Assembly (NCBI GenBank): GCA_029855935.1
Contig: JAGSHN010000012.1
Span: 186,001-250,000 of the forward strand
Length of the DNA: 64,000 nucleotides
Direction: 5' to 3'
Origin: Candidatus Thorarchaeota archaeon
Lineage (GTDB): Archaea > Asgardarchaeota > Thorarchaeia > Thorarchaeales > Thorarchaeaceae
Shown here: one piece after another, positions 1 through 8,152 of the stretch
Position numbering within the stretch: the stretch's first letter is position 1
How the letters are laid out: every line of letters begins with the position of its first letter
Notes under the pieces: model-generated
Databases searched by the model: none
What the model was told of the DNA's origin: nothing
What the model saw: only the letters and a program-made list of their open reading frames with translations
Translations under genes and position numbers: made by a program

Positions 1-198
1 ATATCGAAGCAATCAATCACAAATGCAGCTAGGCGGCTCTACGAACTTCATCTGCTTGAGCGACCCCAGGAGGGAGGCTATTCGGTCCGCTACGGCTATC
101 TCATCGCTATATTGGTGGGTGCCATGATGGACTTGGTGAAACGTGTCGAGTCCCTTGAGGACGAGATAGAGAGTCTACGTCGGCCACGACAGCCCTGA
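1..198 (+). CDS. C-terminal end of a winged-helix regulator (partial)
   Basis: The frame is open from base 1 to the TGA at 196-198, giving 65 residues of a protein whose start lies outside the window. It begins with a stretch resembling a recognition helix and wing (SITNAARRLYELHLLER followed by a Gly-rich turn) and ends with a charged, probably coiled-coil helix (VESLEDEIESLRR). This order suits a winged-helix DNA-binding regulator with a C-terminal dimerisation helix, as in TrmB- or MarR-like proteins. The gene converges on the decarboxylase gene, with the stop codons abutting. The family cannot be named from this fragment. Confidence 0.6.
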   Translation: MSKQSITNAARRLYELHLLERPQEGGYSVRYGYLIAILVGAMMDLVKRVESLEDEIESLRRPRQP

Positions 199-1380
199 CT
201 ATGCCGGAATGGTCGTTGAGATATCGTCGAGGTCGTTGAAGAAGGCGTTGATGGCACCCTCTTTGACGTGAGGCATTATCACCAGCCTGAGCGTGGGCGG
301 CAGCGGCGATGTGGCCAGCCTCCATCCGCGAGCCTCCATCCTCTCGACTATGTCATCAAGAGGGACCTCCCTGCTCTCTATTCCAACAATGTTCATCACG
401 GGGCTGATGGCCAAGTCCAGCAACGGGTTCTGTTCGACTCTGTTGACAACGTGATCGGTCCGCTTCATGCATGTTTCAACGACCTTGCGATATCCCTCTC
501 TTCCCAGATGTTTCATTATGGCCCAGGCTGCAATGATAGGTGCTGCGGGTCGTGTTCCGAGGATCGACACCTGGACGGCACTCTCCCCTCTGAGATAAGG
601 CACGGTCTTTGTGATGCGCCGAACGTAGCCCTTGTTGCGGAAGATGATGGCGCCTGCTGGGATTGGTGCCAGCCCCATCTTGTGAGGGTCAACACTGACG
701 CTTGTCACACCGTCGACCTCGAACGCGAATCTGTAGTCACCTCTTCCGAGATCATTTAGAAATGGAATGACAAAGCCGCCGAAGGCAGCATCGATGTGCA
801 GCGGAAGCCGATGGTCCTTGGCAATCTCGGCAATCTCCTCTATCGGGTCTATCTGGCCAAGATAGGTTGTCCCGGCAGTCAGCACGATACCGACAGTGTT
901 CTCGTTGATCTTCCTCTCGATGTCCTTGGGTACCGCTCGGTATTCCCTGTCAACGCGTGTTCGGACTACCTTGACCCCAAGCAGCCATCCCGCCTTGTCG
1001 ATGGACGAGTGGGCTGTCCTCGGAGCGACTACCTCGGGCCGTTCGACCCTCCGTCTCGCCTTCTCTCTCGCGGCGAGTATTGCAAGGATGTTGGACTCGG
1101 TGCCTCCCGAGGTCGTCGTACCGTAGGCCTCGCCCCTGAGATTGAGGAGGTCGGCTATCATCCTTAGTAGCTCCTGCTCAATGCGCGCCGATCCCTGAAA
1201 CGTATGAAGGCGCCCAGCATTCTTCTCGAGGGTTCTTGAGAACACCTCCACTCCTAGGCTGTGCGGTATCGTGGACATTGATGCCACAGGATGACCGCTG
1301 CTGTACGTGCTGTCTGCTCTCAGCAATGCATCAAGCTCTTCCAGCACCTCGGTCCGATTCTGACCCTTCTCTTCGAACAT
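199..1380 (-). CDS. mfnA: L-tyrosine/L-aspartate decarboxylase, PLP-dependent (MfnA family)
   Basis: Group II PLP-dependent decarboxylase of the archaeal MfnA type. These enzymes make tyramine for methanofuran in methanogens, or beta-alanine for coenzyme A from aspartate in other archaea. At 393 residues it has the usual family length. Visible motifs are the phosphate-binding TSGGTESN (about residues 90-97), HIDAAFGG with the PLP-contacting Asp (195-202) and the Schiff-base lysine in DPHKMG (Lys234). An Asgard archaeon would more likely need beta-alanine than methanofuran, so aspartate decarboxylation is the better guess; substrate choice cannot be read from sequence. The gene lies just downstream of tRNA-His on the same strand. 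Confidence 0.87.
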   Translation of the reverse strand: MFEEKGQNRTEVLEELDALLRADSTYSSGHPVASMSTIPHSLGVEVFSRTLEKNAGRLHTFQGSARIEQELLRMIADLLNLRGEAYGTTTSGGTESNILAILAAREKARRRVERPEVVAPRTAHSSIDKAGWLLGVKVVRTRVDREYRAVPKDIERKINENTVGIVLTAGTTYLGQIDPIEEIAEIAKDHRLPLHIDAAFGGFVIPFLNDLGRGDYRFAFEVDGVTSVSVDPHKMGLAPIPAGAIIFRNKGYVRRITKTVPYLRGESAVQVSILGTRPAAPIIAAWAIMKHLGREGYRKVVETCMKRTDHVVNRVEQNPLLDLAISPVMNIVGIESREVPLDDIVERMEARGWRLATSPLPPTLRLVIMPHVKEGAINAFFNDLDDISTTIPA

Positions 1381-1491
1381 TGTCTATGCTCCGTGGGCTG
1401 GCCAGCTGTCTGGCGCGAGTTCTCTGTATTCTCTGGTATAATCATTGTGGCCATTACGACGCAACAGTGACAGCACGTGAGAATGAGAATA

Positions 1492-1566
1492 TGGGGCCCG
1501 AGGCGGGAATCGAACCCGCCGCCAAGGATCCACAGTCCTTGAGGTTGCCACTACCCCACTCGGGCC
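1492..1566 (-). tRNA. tRNA-His (GTG anticodon)
   Basis: On the minus strand the acceptor stem GCCCGAG/CTCGGGC closes a normal cloverleaf. The anticodon stem AAGGA/TCCTT carries the loop CTGTGGA, giving anticodon GTG. An extra 5' G (complement of C1566) opposes discriminator C73 (complement of G1495); this G-1:C73 pair is the histidine identity element, here apparently gene-encoded. CCA is also encoded (complement of 1492-1494). The T arm contains GGTTCGATTCC. No intron is seen. Confidence 0.96.
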
Positions 1567-1691
1567 ATAGGTGTGATAGACCTTCAGGATTCGCTCCTGT
1601 GGGCCGCTCTTATTAGCTTATCTGTGCATCTCCGTTGTTGACGAGGAGTTCCCAAAGAGATATCGCCATCGGAGTCAGAGTGACCGGACGG

Positions 1692-2009
1692 ATGGTGACC
1701 CTCACAATGGGCGGATCAGGCAAGATAGTCATCAGGGTCAGAGAGGTGAGAGGACAGTGCCCAATCTTCACACCCGGCGACACCATCACCATTGATGGCG
1801 CTGAGCTGGACATGAAGGCCACAGACGCATATTGTGTATGGGCATCCGCATCCTTCTTGCCGTACCTAGTTGCCGCGCGCTACGGTGTACCTGCTGATGA
1901 GATAGGGTTGGGAACGGCCCCGACACAACCATATGTCGTCCAGTGCCTAGACCCAGGACCACCACTGACACCAGGCGGAACTGTCGTGTTCGAGATTCGG
2001 CGGGAGTGA
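1692..2009 (+). CDS. TIGR04076-like small conserved protein
   Basis: A protein of about 105 residues resembling the TIGR04076 family of unknown function. It begins with beta strands (IVIRVREVRGQCPIF), continues with a GDTITIDG turn, has a Cys-containing central helix region (DAYCVWASASFLPYL), and ends in a CLDP...VVFEI strand; the family usually has a C-terminal CPDP-type motif. The chosen ATG at 1692 places the start just before the first conserved strand; an upstream ATG at 1635 would add 19 poorly conserved-looking residues. An AT-rich CTTATTAG element near 1609-1616 could be its TATA box. It is convergent with nikR and may have a redox or metal-related role, which is unproven. Confidence 0.6.
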   Translation: MVTLTMGGSGKIVIRVREVRGQCPIFTPGDTITIDGAELDMKATDAYCVWASASFLPYLVAARYGVPADEIGLGTAPTQPYVVQCLDPGPPLTPGGTVVFEIRRE

Positions 2010-2034
2010 GCTAGAACCTATCCCCCAGCTCTAT

Positions 2035-2496
2035 TCAATGTCTGTGGTGCCTCTCGTGGTCCTCATCATCGGGTAGCGAGAAGACAAAGAGGCGCACGTA
2101 CTTGATGCCCGACAACCCGCTGATGGTGTTGGCCAGATTCTCGATGTCTTTGCGGTCACCACGTATGGTCAGTGCCTCGAAACAGTGAGAATGGGTGAGG
2201 TGCACATGAACGGTGGAGATCACGTGTGCCCTAGATCTGTGCTGTGCGCGTATCAGTTCAGCCATCAGACGTGGCTTGTGTTCATACACAATGTTCAATG
2301 CCGCAAGGCGCCCCTCTTGCTGGGACTCCCATTCGCACTGCGCGATGAAGGCACGCATGGCATCTCGTATGGCCTCTGATCTGCCAACATAGCCCCTCTC
2401 TATCACAATCTCATCAAACCTCTTGAGGAGGTCTGCAGGCACAGAGACTCCAAACCTCTTCAGCTCAATCTCGTTCGTCGATGTAGATGATGTCAT
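2035..2496 (-). CDS. nikR: Nickel-responsive transcriptional regulator NikR
   Basis: A 153-residue NikR, close to the usual family length. The N-terminal ribbon-helix-helix (strand KRFGVSVP, then helices through about residue 55) binds DNA, and the C-terminal ACT-like domain binds Ni(II) in the tetramer. The ligand-rich HVHLTHSHC stretch matches the family's high-affinity site formed by two His on one strand, a Cys and a His from the partner subunit. The protein ends in a polar, His-rich tail. It is transcribed divergently from the nikMNQO cluster, with an inverted repeat directly upstream of its start, so autoregulation and control of nickel uptake are likely. Confidence 0.93.
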   Translation of the reverse strand: MTSSTSTNEIELKRFGVSVPADLLKRFDEIVIERGYVGRSEAIRDAMRAFIAQCEWESQQEGRLAALNIVYEHKPRLMAELIRAQHRSRAHVISTVHVHLTHSHCFEALTIRGDRKDIENLANTISGLSGIKYVRLFVFSLPDDEDHERHHRH

Positions 2497-2510
2497 TATG
2501 TGTCCTCCTC

Positions 2511-2528
2511 TGTGTCACCCTTGACACA
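2511..2528. promoter_or_regulatory. Candidate NikR operator (inverted repeat)
   Basis: Perfect 7-bp inverted repeat TGTGTCA-N4-TGACACA, 15 bp upstream of the nikR start. A related half-site, GTAACACA, lies at 2563-2570 directly before the TATA-like CTTAAGTA (2571-2578) that serves nikM. NikR proteins bind dyad operators, and the position between divergent nikR and nikM fits; NikR half-sites are usually further apart, so two TGTGTCA-type half-sites about 45 bp apart are an alternative pairing. Confidence 0.6.
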
Positions 2529-2624
2529 GGGCAGCTACATTCGTGCCACGATTTTTCCGATAGTAACACACTTAAGTACCTTTGCCCGACGCGGCCCCAT
2601 CGCATCAGGGAGATGCAGATAACC

Positions 2625-3320
2625 GTGCACGTTCCCGATGGAGTAGTACCTCTGTACCTGCAACTCATACTATTCGTGGTGAGTATAGCCTTCATTGTCA
2701 CCGCAGTAAGACGTGTCAACGGGCGACTTGACGAGAGGACCGTGCCCTATATCGGAGTCCTAGCGGCTGTGATTTTTGCAGCACAGTTCGTCAACTTTCC
2801 CGTACCGCCCTCGAGTGGTCACCTGATCGGCTCCACGATGGTGGCGGTCATGCTGGGTCCCTGGGCGGGAATGTTGGTGATCGCACTTGTTCTGTTCATT
2901 CAGGCGCTCTACGGCGACGGCGGAATGCTGACCTACGGCCTGAACTTCTTCAATATGGGTGCGTTCTCATGCCTCTTTGGATGGCTCCTTGCGCTCTCAC
3001 TGTTCAAGGCGCTGAAGAAGAGGATGGACGAGAAGAGGGCGGTCCTCGTGGCAACATCTCTTGCATCGTATGTCACGACAGTTGTGGCCGCGTTCATACT
3101 CGGCATCGAACTCCAGACGGTCCCCGGCTTTGGCGTAGCAGGTCTGCTTGTCATCACGGGCATTCACGCGGTGATCGCTGTGGGCGAGGCCGTCTTGACG
3201 TTCGTCATAATGCTCTATTTCGTCAAGGCTCGGCCACAGATAATATCGTTCCTCAGCGGCAGCGAGGTCGCGGAGCTCGCCCCCGCGGTGGACGCGCCCT
3301 GGGCAAGACCAGCAGAGTGA
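2625..3320 (+). CDS. nikM: Nickel/cobalt ECF transporter S-component NikM/CbiM
   Basis: Integral membrane substrate-binding component of a nickel or cobalt energy-coupling-factor transporter, about 231 residues with six or seven hydrophobic segments. In this family the metal is bound by the N-terminal amine and His2 of the MHIxDG sequence plus an internal His (here in SSGHLIGS). Starting at GTG 2625 gives MHVPDGV, matching that N terminus. An upstream in-frame ATG at 2613 would add MQIT and destroy the site, and its only Shine-Dalgarno-like GGGAG (2608-2612) directly abuts it; GTG 2625 is 12 nt from GGAG. First gene of the nik cluster. Adjacent NikR favours nickel over cobalt. Confidence 0.88.
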   Translation: MHVPDGVVPLYLQLILFVVSIAFIVTAVRRVNGRLDERTVPYIGVLAAVIFAAQFVNFPVPPSSGHLIGSTMVAVMLGPWAGMLVIALVLFIQALYGDGGMLTYGLNFFNMGAFSCLFGWLLALSLFKALKKRMDEKRAVLVATSLASYVTTVVAAFILGIELQTVPGFGVAGLLVITGIHAVIAVGEAVLTFVIMLYFVKARPQIISFLSGSEVAELAPAVDAPWARPAE

Positions 3321-3338
3321 GCTCGGGAGGTAGAGAGA

Positions 3339-3626
3339 ATGGAGAGAGACGAGTTCGTCCGGTTTGTCATCCCCGTGGTCATTGTGCTGATTGCAATTCT
3401 GGCTGTGGTCATACTCGGCAATCTAGTATCGTCCAATCCTGATGGGTTCGAGTGGGCCCTCTTTGAGTTTGCCCACGTGTCAGAGCCAACAGGCGGCTTT
3501 GAGGGTATCTGGGCGTTTCTCGGTGAGGGACCTCTCGTTGAGGTCGTTGCCGGAGCCCTGGGAGTGATCATAGCGTTGATGCTCGGGCTGCTGTTGTTCC
3601 GTGCGATGGCGCGGAAGGAGCGCTGA
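3339..3626 (+). CDS. nikN: NikN/PDGLE-domain subunit of the nickel transporter
   Basis: A 95-residue protein with one N-terminal (about residues 9-29) and one C-terminal (about 68-88) membrane segment and a short extracytoplasmic part. It contains NPDGFEWALFEF, the PDGLE signature of CbiN/NikN-type accessory subunits. These small proteins load metal into the S-component. The gene follows nikM by 18 bp and precedes nikQ, the standard order for split nickel ECF transporters. Confidence 0.83.
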   Translation: MERDEFVRFVIPVVIVLIAILAVVILGNLVSSNPDGFEWALFEFAHVSEPTGGFEGIWAFLGEGPLVEVVAGALGVIIALMLGLLLFRAMARKER

Positions 3627-3671
3627 GCGAGAGTCCCTCGATATAGAGTCTAGTGTATCGAACGACAATGC

Positions 3672-4505
3672 GTGACTGGTTGGCAACAGGGGGTTGATAC
3701 ATTGAGCCGGTTCCTACTACCGTTCACAGAACGGCCAGACACACAGGGGGCCTTCTCTCCAGCTGGCAAGCTGCTGATGGCCGCTGGGACAGGACTGGTC
3801 ATAACGGCTCAGGCTCAGCCCCTCACGGTCGCCATCCTACTGGCCCTGATTATCGCGGGCGCTGTCGTCACGCATACCAGGTGGCGGACGGTCTTGGATC
3901 TGGCGCTTCGTTTCGAGACGATAGTCGTTGCTTGGATTCTGATTGAGCCATTCATCTATGGTCAGACCGTGATTGCTCGTCTGACGATTCCATTCGGCTC
4001 TCTACCCATCTTTGCGGAGGGACTGGAGGTCGGTCTTCTTCTGGGACTGAGAATGATGACGCTCCTTCTCCTGTTTCTGATAGTCCTGTCACATATGACC
4101 CTGAGCGAGTTTGTCGACGGACTGCGCACACTGCACGTGCCATTCGTGATCGTGAGTTCTCTGATGGTGATGCTCAGGTACATCCCCTTGTTTATGGAGG
4201 AGAGAAACCGTCTTCAGGAGGCCCAGACGCTAAGAGGCTTCCACAGAGGCACCCGGGTGGAGCGTATCTCCTCGCTCGGCTATCTTGTCGGGACGATAAT
4301 TGATCGCGCTCTTGACAGGAGTGTCGCCGTCTACGAGTCAATGACGCTGAAGGGCCTCGGTCTTGGAGGTGGCGCTCACGGTAGTGGTCTACGCAGGGCC
4401 GATGCAGCGCTGCTGCTCGTCCCCGTAGTAATGCTGGTCCTCTCTTGGTGGTTGCTACCTGTTCTCTCGGAGGTTGTGTCATTATGGTATATGCGGTTCT
4501 TGTGA
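3672..4505 (+). CDS. nikQ: ECF transporter transmembrane T-component NikQ/CbiQ
   Basis: A 277-residue membrane protein with about five or six hydrophobic helices. The C-terminal cytoplasmic part carries the coupling-helix motifs of EcfT/CbiQ proteins: EAQTLRGF (about residues 182-189, family A-x-x-x-R-G) and a second Ala/Arg-rich motif (DRSVAVYESMTLKG, family ...A-M-x-x-R-G). These insert into the ATPase and transmit ATP hydrolysis to NikM. A GTG start at 3672 is used. The 3' end overlaps nikO by 22 bp, implying translational coupling. Confidence 0.9.
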   Translation: MTGWQQGVDTLSRFLLPFTERPDTQGAFSPAGKLLMAAGTGLVITAQAQPLTVAILLALIIAGAVVTHTRWRTVLDLALRFETIVVAWILIEPFIYGQTVIARLTIPFGSLPIFAEGLEVGLLLGLRMMTLLLLFLIVLSHMTLSEFVDGLRTLHVPFVIVSSLMVMLRYIPLFMEERNRLQEAQTLRGFHRGTRVERISSLGYLVGTIIDRALDRSVAVYESMTLKGLGLGGGAHGSGLRRADAALLLVPVVMLVLSWWLLPVLSEVVSLWYMRFL

Positions 4506-5257
4506 AGAACGTAGAGTTCGACTACGGAACATTCTCTCTACGTGACGTGTCTATGGCGCTCCGAGAGGGAGAGCAGAAGGCGCTGCTCGGTCCAAATGGT
4601 TCCGGGAAGACCACACTCCTTCGCCTCATCCTCGGGCTGTTGCGTCCGTCATCGGGTGAGATATCGGTCCTTGGGATTCCGGTGATTCCTGAGAACTTCT
4701 GGCAGGTTCGTCAGAGAGTGGGCTATCTGTTCCAGAATCCCCAGGATCAGCTGTTCGCCCCCACGGTGTGGGAGGATGTGGCCTTCGGGCCGCGCAATCT
4801 CGGCCTCTGTGATGATGAGGTCGAGCAACGAGTGCAATGGGCGCTGGACATAGTTGAGATGAGTGACCTCGCGTATCGACCGGTCAACAAGCTCAGTCAC
4901 GGGCAGGCGAAGCGAGCAGCTCTGGCCGGAGTCATTGCCATGCGTCCTCAGATCCTCTTCCTTGACGAGCCATTCACAGGTCTCGACTTCCGGATGGTGC
5001 GCAACATGGTCGACATCGTTGACAGACTCAGGTCTGACGGAGGAGTTAGCGTCCTCTTCACCACGCACAATCGATTCTTTGTCGAGAACTGGGCGGAGAG
5101 TGTTGTGGTGATGGATGCGGGACGGGTGGTGTTTGATGGGCCTGTGGAGGATGCCTTGGCTGACGAGAGGGTCAGGTCGGTCATTGGTGACTGGGAGTCG
5201 CTGAGGAGAGAGATGCGTAGTCCCGACTGCGTGGCGGAGCGGCGCCGTTACGGTTAA
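4484..5257 (+). CDS. nikO: Nickel ECF transporter ATPase NikO/CbiO
   Basis: ABC ATPase of 257 residues. Walker A GPNGSGKTT, Q-loop FQNPQDQLF (with the PQDQLF typical of CbiO/EcfA), signature LSHGQAKRAAL (His in place of the usual second Gly of LSGGQ), Walker B ILFLDEP and a switch His in TTHNRFF are all present. The ATG at 4484 places the start directly before the first strand (VYAVLVKNVEF); ATG 4445 would add 13 residues in the nikQ overlap. It should power nickel import with NikM, NikN and NikQ. A single ATPase gene implies a homodimer. Confidence 0.92.
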   Translation: MVYAVLVKNVEFDYGTFSLRDVSMALREGEQKALLGPNGSGKTTLLRLILGLLRPSSGEISVLGIPVIPENFWQVRQRVGYLFQNPQDQLFAPTVWEDVAFGPRNLGLCDDEVEQRVQWALDIVEMSDLAYRPVNKLSHGQAKRAALAGVIAMRPQILFLDEPFTGLDFRMVRNMVDIVDRLRSDGGVSVLFTTHNRFFVENWAESVVVMDAGRVVFDGPVEDALADERVRSVIGDWESLRREMRSPDCVAERRRYG

Positions 5258-5259
5258 AA
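5254..5259 (+). promoter_or_regulatory. TATA-like box for tRNA-Leu
   Basis: TTAAAA inside GGTTAAAAGG, centred about 29 bp before the tRNA-Leu 5' end and overlapping the nikO stop codon. This spacing suits an archaeal TATA box at about -26 with transcription starting at or just before the mature tRNA. Confidence 0.45.
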
Positions 5260-5285
5260 GGCTCTGTGGATGAAACGGAGAATAG

Positions 5286-5373
5286 GCGGAGGTTGCCAAG
5301 CCAGGTCAAAGGCGCGAGGTTCAGGTCCTCGTCTCGTAGGAGTTCGCGAGTTCAAATCTCGCCCTCCGCACCA
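5286..5373 (+). tRNA. tRNA-Leu (CAG anticodon)
   Basis: Class II tRNA with acceptor stem GCGGAGG/CCTCCGC, anticodon stem CGAGG/CCTCG with loop TTCAGGT (anticodon CAG), a long variable arm TCTCGTAGGAGTTC, T stem GCGAG/CTCGC with TTCAAAT loop, discriminator A73 (leucine identity) and an encoded CCA. No intron. Confidence 0.96.
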
Positions 5374-5510
5374 TCTATCTTCTGCTCATCTTTTGCCCAA
5401 CGGGTGAGAGCATGATTGTATTGTTTTTCCGGTGACAACGCGATAGTGTCCATCTCGACAGGGGTGCCTATCTGCCACGAGATTAGGAGCGGATCGGATA
5501 TGCTGCATTG

Positions 5511-5960
5511 CTACTCTGGCTCGGGCATCAGGAACATACTCTCCACGCTCTCGACACCCTTGAGCCTCTGCAGCTCTTGAGATAGAAAACGTGATAGCTC
5601 TGCCATGTTATGTACCCTGACGAGGCAGACCACGTTGGCAGGGCCTGATGTCCAGTAGACCTGATGCACCTCCTCATACTCCTGAAGCTGGTGATAGATC
5701 TCCTCGGACTTGCCTGGACGCGATGTCACAAGTACGAGAACGTGGATGTCATACCCGAGGCGACGATAGTCTATGTCGATGGTAAACCGCCTGATGATAC
5801 CTATGTCCATCAGGCGAGCGATCCGGTTCCGTACCGACCCTGCACTGAGCTTCACCTCTTTTGCGATGTTCCGCAGGGAGCGCCGCGAGTCCTCTCTCAA
5901 CAGCCTGATTATCTTGAGATCTCGTGCGTCTATCTTGGTACTACCCACTGCCACTATCAC
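5511..5960 (-). CDS. Lrp/AsnC-family transcriptional regulator
   Basis: A 149-residue one-component regulator. The N-terminal helix-turn-helix (KIDARDLKIIRLL, then NIAKEVKLSAGSVRNRIARL, about residues 9-55) is followed by a RAM/ACT-like effector and oligomerisation domain (about 65-145) with the typical beta-alpha-beta pattern and a GPANVVCLVRV strand. Members usually sense an amino acid and act as octamers. It lies alone between tRNA-Leu and the divergent-end aIF5A gene, so its target cannot be inferred from context. Confidence 0.86.
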   Translation of the reverse strand: MIVAVGSTKIDARDLKIIRLLREDSRRSLRNIAKEVKLSAGSVRNRIARLMDIGIIRRFTIDIDYRRLGYDIHVLVLVTSRPGKSEEIYHQLQEYEEVHQVYWTSGPANVVCLVRVHNMAELSRFLSQELQRLKGVESVESMFLMPEPE

Positions 5961-6034
5961 TCCCGTCTGAGCATATGGAGCAGGATTGTCTGCACACTAG
6001 GGTTGTGGATGTGGGGTGTCCAGCACTCGACCGA

Positions 6035-6436
6035 CTATGACGACTTTACACGGGTGATGACTCGTCGGCCCAGCAGCTCCCAGACCTCGACACCAGCATT
6101 GAGGGTGCACTTGGAGGCAATCTCCTCGTCCTTGGGTTTTGGTACCTCATAGGTTTCGTAGGTCTCAGAGTCCATGACCTGATAGGTCTCCCCCATATCC
6201 GCAATTATCGTGCCACTGCGCTTGTCAATCACGGGCACATCAACCTGCCGGTCCGCCGGCATGATGGTATTGCGCTTTCTGCCATCAAAGAAGCCGATAG
6301 CAACGATATTGACCTTCGCTGCCCCGTGCTTTCCCGGTTTCGACTTCTCAACTGAGACTACCTTACAGGGCTCGCCATCGATGATGAAGTAGCTTCCCGG
6401 CTTCAGAGACTTTGCCTCGGTCTTCCTTATACTCAA
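6035..6436 (-). CDS. eif5A: Translation initiation factor 5A (aIF5A), hypusine-containing
   Basis: A 133-residue aIF5A that promotes peptide bond formation at difficult sequences such as polyproline. An N-terminal SH3-like domain contains the hypusination loop KPGKHGAAK, in which Lys36 is the expected modified residue, followed by a C-terminal OB fold. Length and motif are normal. A TATA-like TAAGGTATATGAG on the minus strand (about 6484-6496) is suitably placed for this gene. Deoxyhypusine synthase is not encoded in the window. Confidence 0.95.
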   Translation of the reverse strand: MSIRKTEAKSLKPGSYFIIDGEPCKVVSVEKSKPGKHGAAKVNIVAIGFFDGRKRNTIMPADRQVDVPVIDKRSGTIIADMGETYQVMDSETYETYEVPKPKDEEIASKCTLNAGVEVWELLGRRVITRVKSS

Positions 6437-6594
6437 ACCTTCTCACCAACCAGTACCGGTTATGAAGTGGCTCCCTTGGGGCGACTCATATACCTTATGG
6501 TAGTCTTTCCTCTGGCTCCAATGAATCCCTCGTCCATAGTGGCAAGAGTAAAATGCCGGCTTGGTCAGCGAAGTTGCAAGGGTCGTGCTGCACA

Positions 6595-7464
6595 ATGATT
6601 GAGGAGACTCCGCGCATCCTGACTGACAGAGGCACGGTTGGTCTTGTATGCAAGCCGGGTCGCGCTGATATGGAGCGGACTGCTGCACGTGTGACGGACT
6701 TCTTGGTGTCGCGGGGTCTTGAGGTGCTAGTTGATACAGGTTCGTGCAATGTTGCAGAGAGAGGTGCAGTCCCAACACTGATTGAGGAGATGAATGTCGA
6801 CTTTGTAGTGACAATCGGCGGCGATGGCACGATTCTCCACACACTCTGTCTGCTACCCGACCGGGAGATCCCACTCTTCTGTATCAACCGGGGGACCGTT
6901 GGTTTTCTCACGGAGGCGAGCACGACCAATGCCATTGACGCGCTTGAGCGTGTTCTGCACGGGGACTGCATAATCGAACGCTGCATCAACATAGTCTCCG
7001 GCGTCGGGGACATAACCTTTGGACAGGCCCTGAACGAGGTCTACGTCACGTCGCGGCTTCCGGGTCGTCTCCTGACCTTTCAGGTGTATCTTGATGGGAC
7101 CCGCGTCGACTACGGTCGTGCGGATGGTGCGATGCTGGCAACTCCCTGCGGCTCCACGGCATATGCCTTGGCTGCTGGCGGGTCCATTCTGACTCCGAAC
7201 GTCAACGGACTGATATTCGTACCAGTCTGCCCCCCAAGGTTCGAACTCAAGTCGCTCGTCATCCCGGACACCAGCACTCTTGAACTAGAGCTCACCAAGC
7301 CGGGGGCCGGAGCATATGCTGTTGTGGACGGCCAGCTCAGATACGAGGTCGAGGCTGGTAGTACTGTGTGGTTGAGGAAGTCCGACAAGGTGACACGGTT
7401 CATCCGTCTCTACGACAACTACTATGACCGCTTGAACACACGGCTTGTCCCACGGACGCTCTAG
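6595..7464 (+). CDS. nadK: NAD kinase
   Basis: ATP/polyphosphate-dependent NAD kinase making NADP. The protein has about 289 residues. It shows the GGDGT catalytic motif (TIGGDGTIL), the NRGTVGFLTE motif (family N-x-G-x-x-G-F-L), TPCGSTAY (the family's TPTGSTAY) and a C-terminal SLVIPD region. The ATG at 6595 begins close to the first conserved strand (GTVGLVCKPG); an in-frame ATG at 6553 would add 14 residues. The gene is directly followed by nob1 without a gap, suggesting co-transcription. Confidence 0.9.
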   Translation: MIEETPRILTDRGTVGLVCKPGRADMERTAARVTDFLVSRGLEVLVDTGSCNVAERGAVPTLIEEMNVDFVVTIGGDGTILHTLCLLPDREIPLFCINRGTVGFLTEASTTNAIDALERVLHGDCIIERCINIVSGVGDITFGQALNEVYVTSRLPGRLLTFQVYLDGTRVDYGRADGAMLATPCGSTAYALAAGGSILTPNVNGLIFVPVCPPRFELKSLVIPDTSTLELELTKPGAGAYAVVDGQLRYEVEAGSTVWLRKSDKVTRFIRLYDNYYDRLNTRLVPRTL

Positions 7465-7980
7465 GTGGTGAGGGTGGTCCGGTTCTATGTGGTCGATGCG
7501 GGCGTGTTGTTCTCGACTTGGCCTCTTGATCAGAGAAACGCCCGTTTTGTCACCACTAGTGACGTTCTGAACGAGGTTGTCAATCGCCCCAGCAGGCAGA
7601 GGGCTGAGACGCTCGCTGCGCTCGGTCGACTGACAACAGACGAGCCAGAAACACTGTCATTGCGAACAGTCCGTGATGCTGCTATGAAGACTGGCGACGC
7701 CACAGTCCTGTCCCAACAGGACATCGGTCTTGTGGCCCTGGCCCTCACACTGAAGCAGCGGGGCGAGGATGTACGTCTGGTGTCCACCGATCTTGCAGTG
7801 CTGAACACAGCGGAGGCACTGGGAATCCCAGTCGAGGATCCATCAGGTCGCTACAGAGGGAAGGTTGTCTGGACATATGTCTGTCCGGAGTGTGGTCACA
7901 GGATGACCCCTGGTGAGATGGTCTCCGACGACATCTGCCCGGTCTGCGGCAGTAGAATGCGACGCAGACGACGTCGCTGA
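7465..7980 (+). CDS. nob1: rRNA maturation endonuclease Nob1 (PIN domain plus zinc ribbon)
   Basis: A 171-residue protein whose N-terminal PIN nuclease domain (about residues 5-125, with Asp in VVDAGVLFS and later acidic residues in DIGLVAL and VSTDLAV) precedes a zinc ribbon (CPECGH...CPVCGS, about 139-165) and an Arg-rich tail. This matches archaeal Nob1, which cleaves the 3' end of 16S rRNA in pre-40S-like particles. A GTG start directly follows the nadK stop codon; a second GTG one codon later is equally possible. Confidence 0.9.
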   Translation: MVRVVRFYVVDAGVLFSTWPLDQRNARFVTTSDVLNEVVNRPSRQRAETLAALGRLTTDEPETLSLRTVRDAAMKTGDATVLSQQDIGLVALALTLKQRGEDVRLVSTDLAVLNTAEALGIPVEDPSGRYRGKVVWTYVCPECGHRMTPGEMVSDDICPVCGSRMRRRRRR

Positions 7981-8152
7981 TCACTCTACCACTTCGTTTC
8001 GGAGGTGTAGGCCTTGCCACACCGTCCACGGGCAGTAACATAGCGTCATTTGTGAGGACGAGCGGGGGAGCCGCAGCCCACTTGCGGGTAATACCGGGGA
8101 AACACCACGTGTTATGTGTGGACGGAATAGTTTGTTCTCTGGTGGTCACCCG

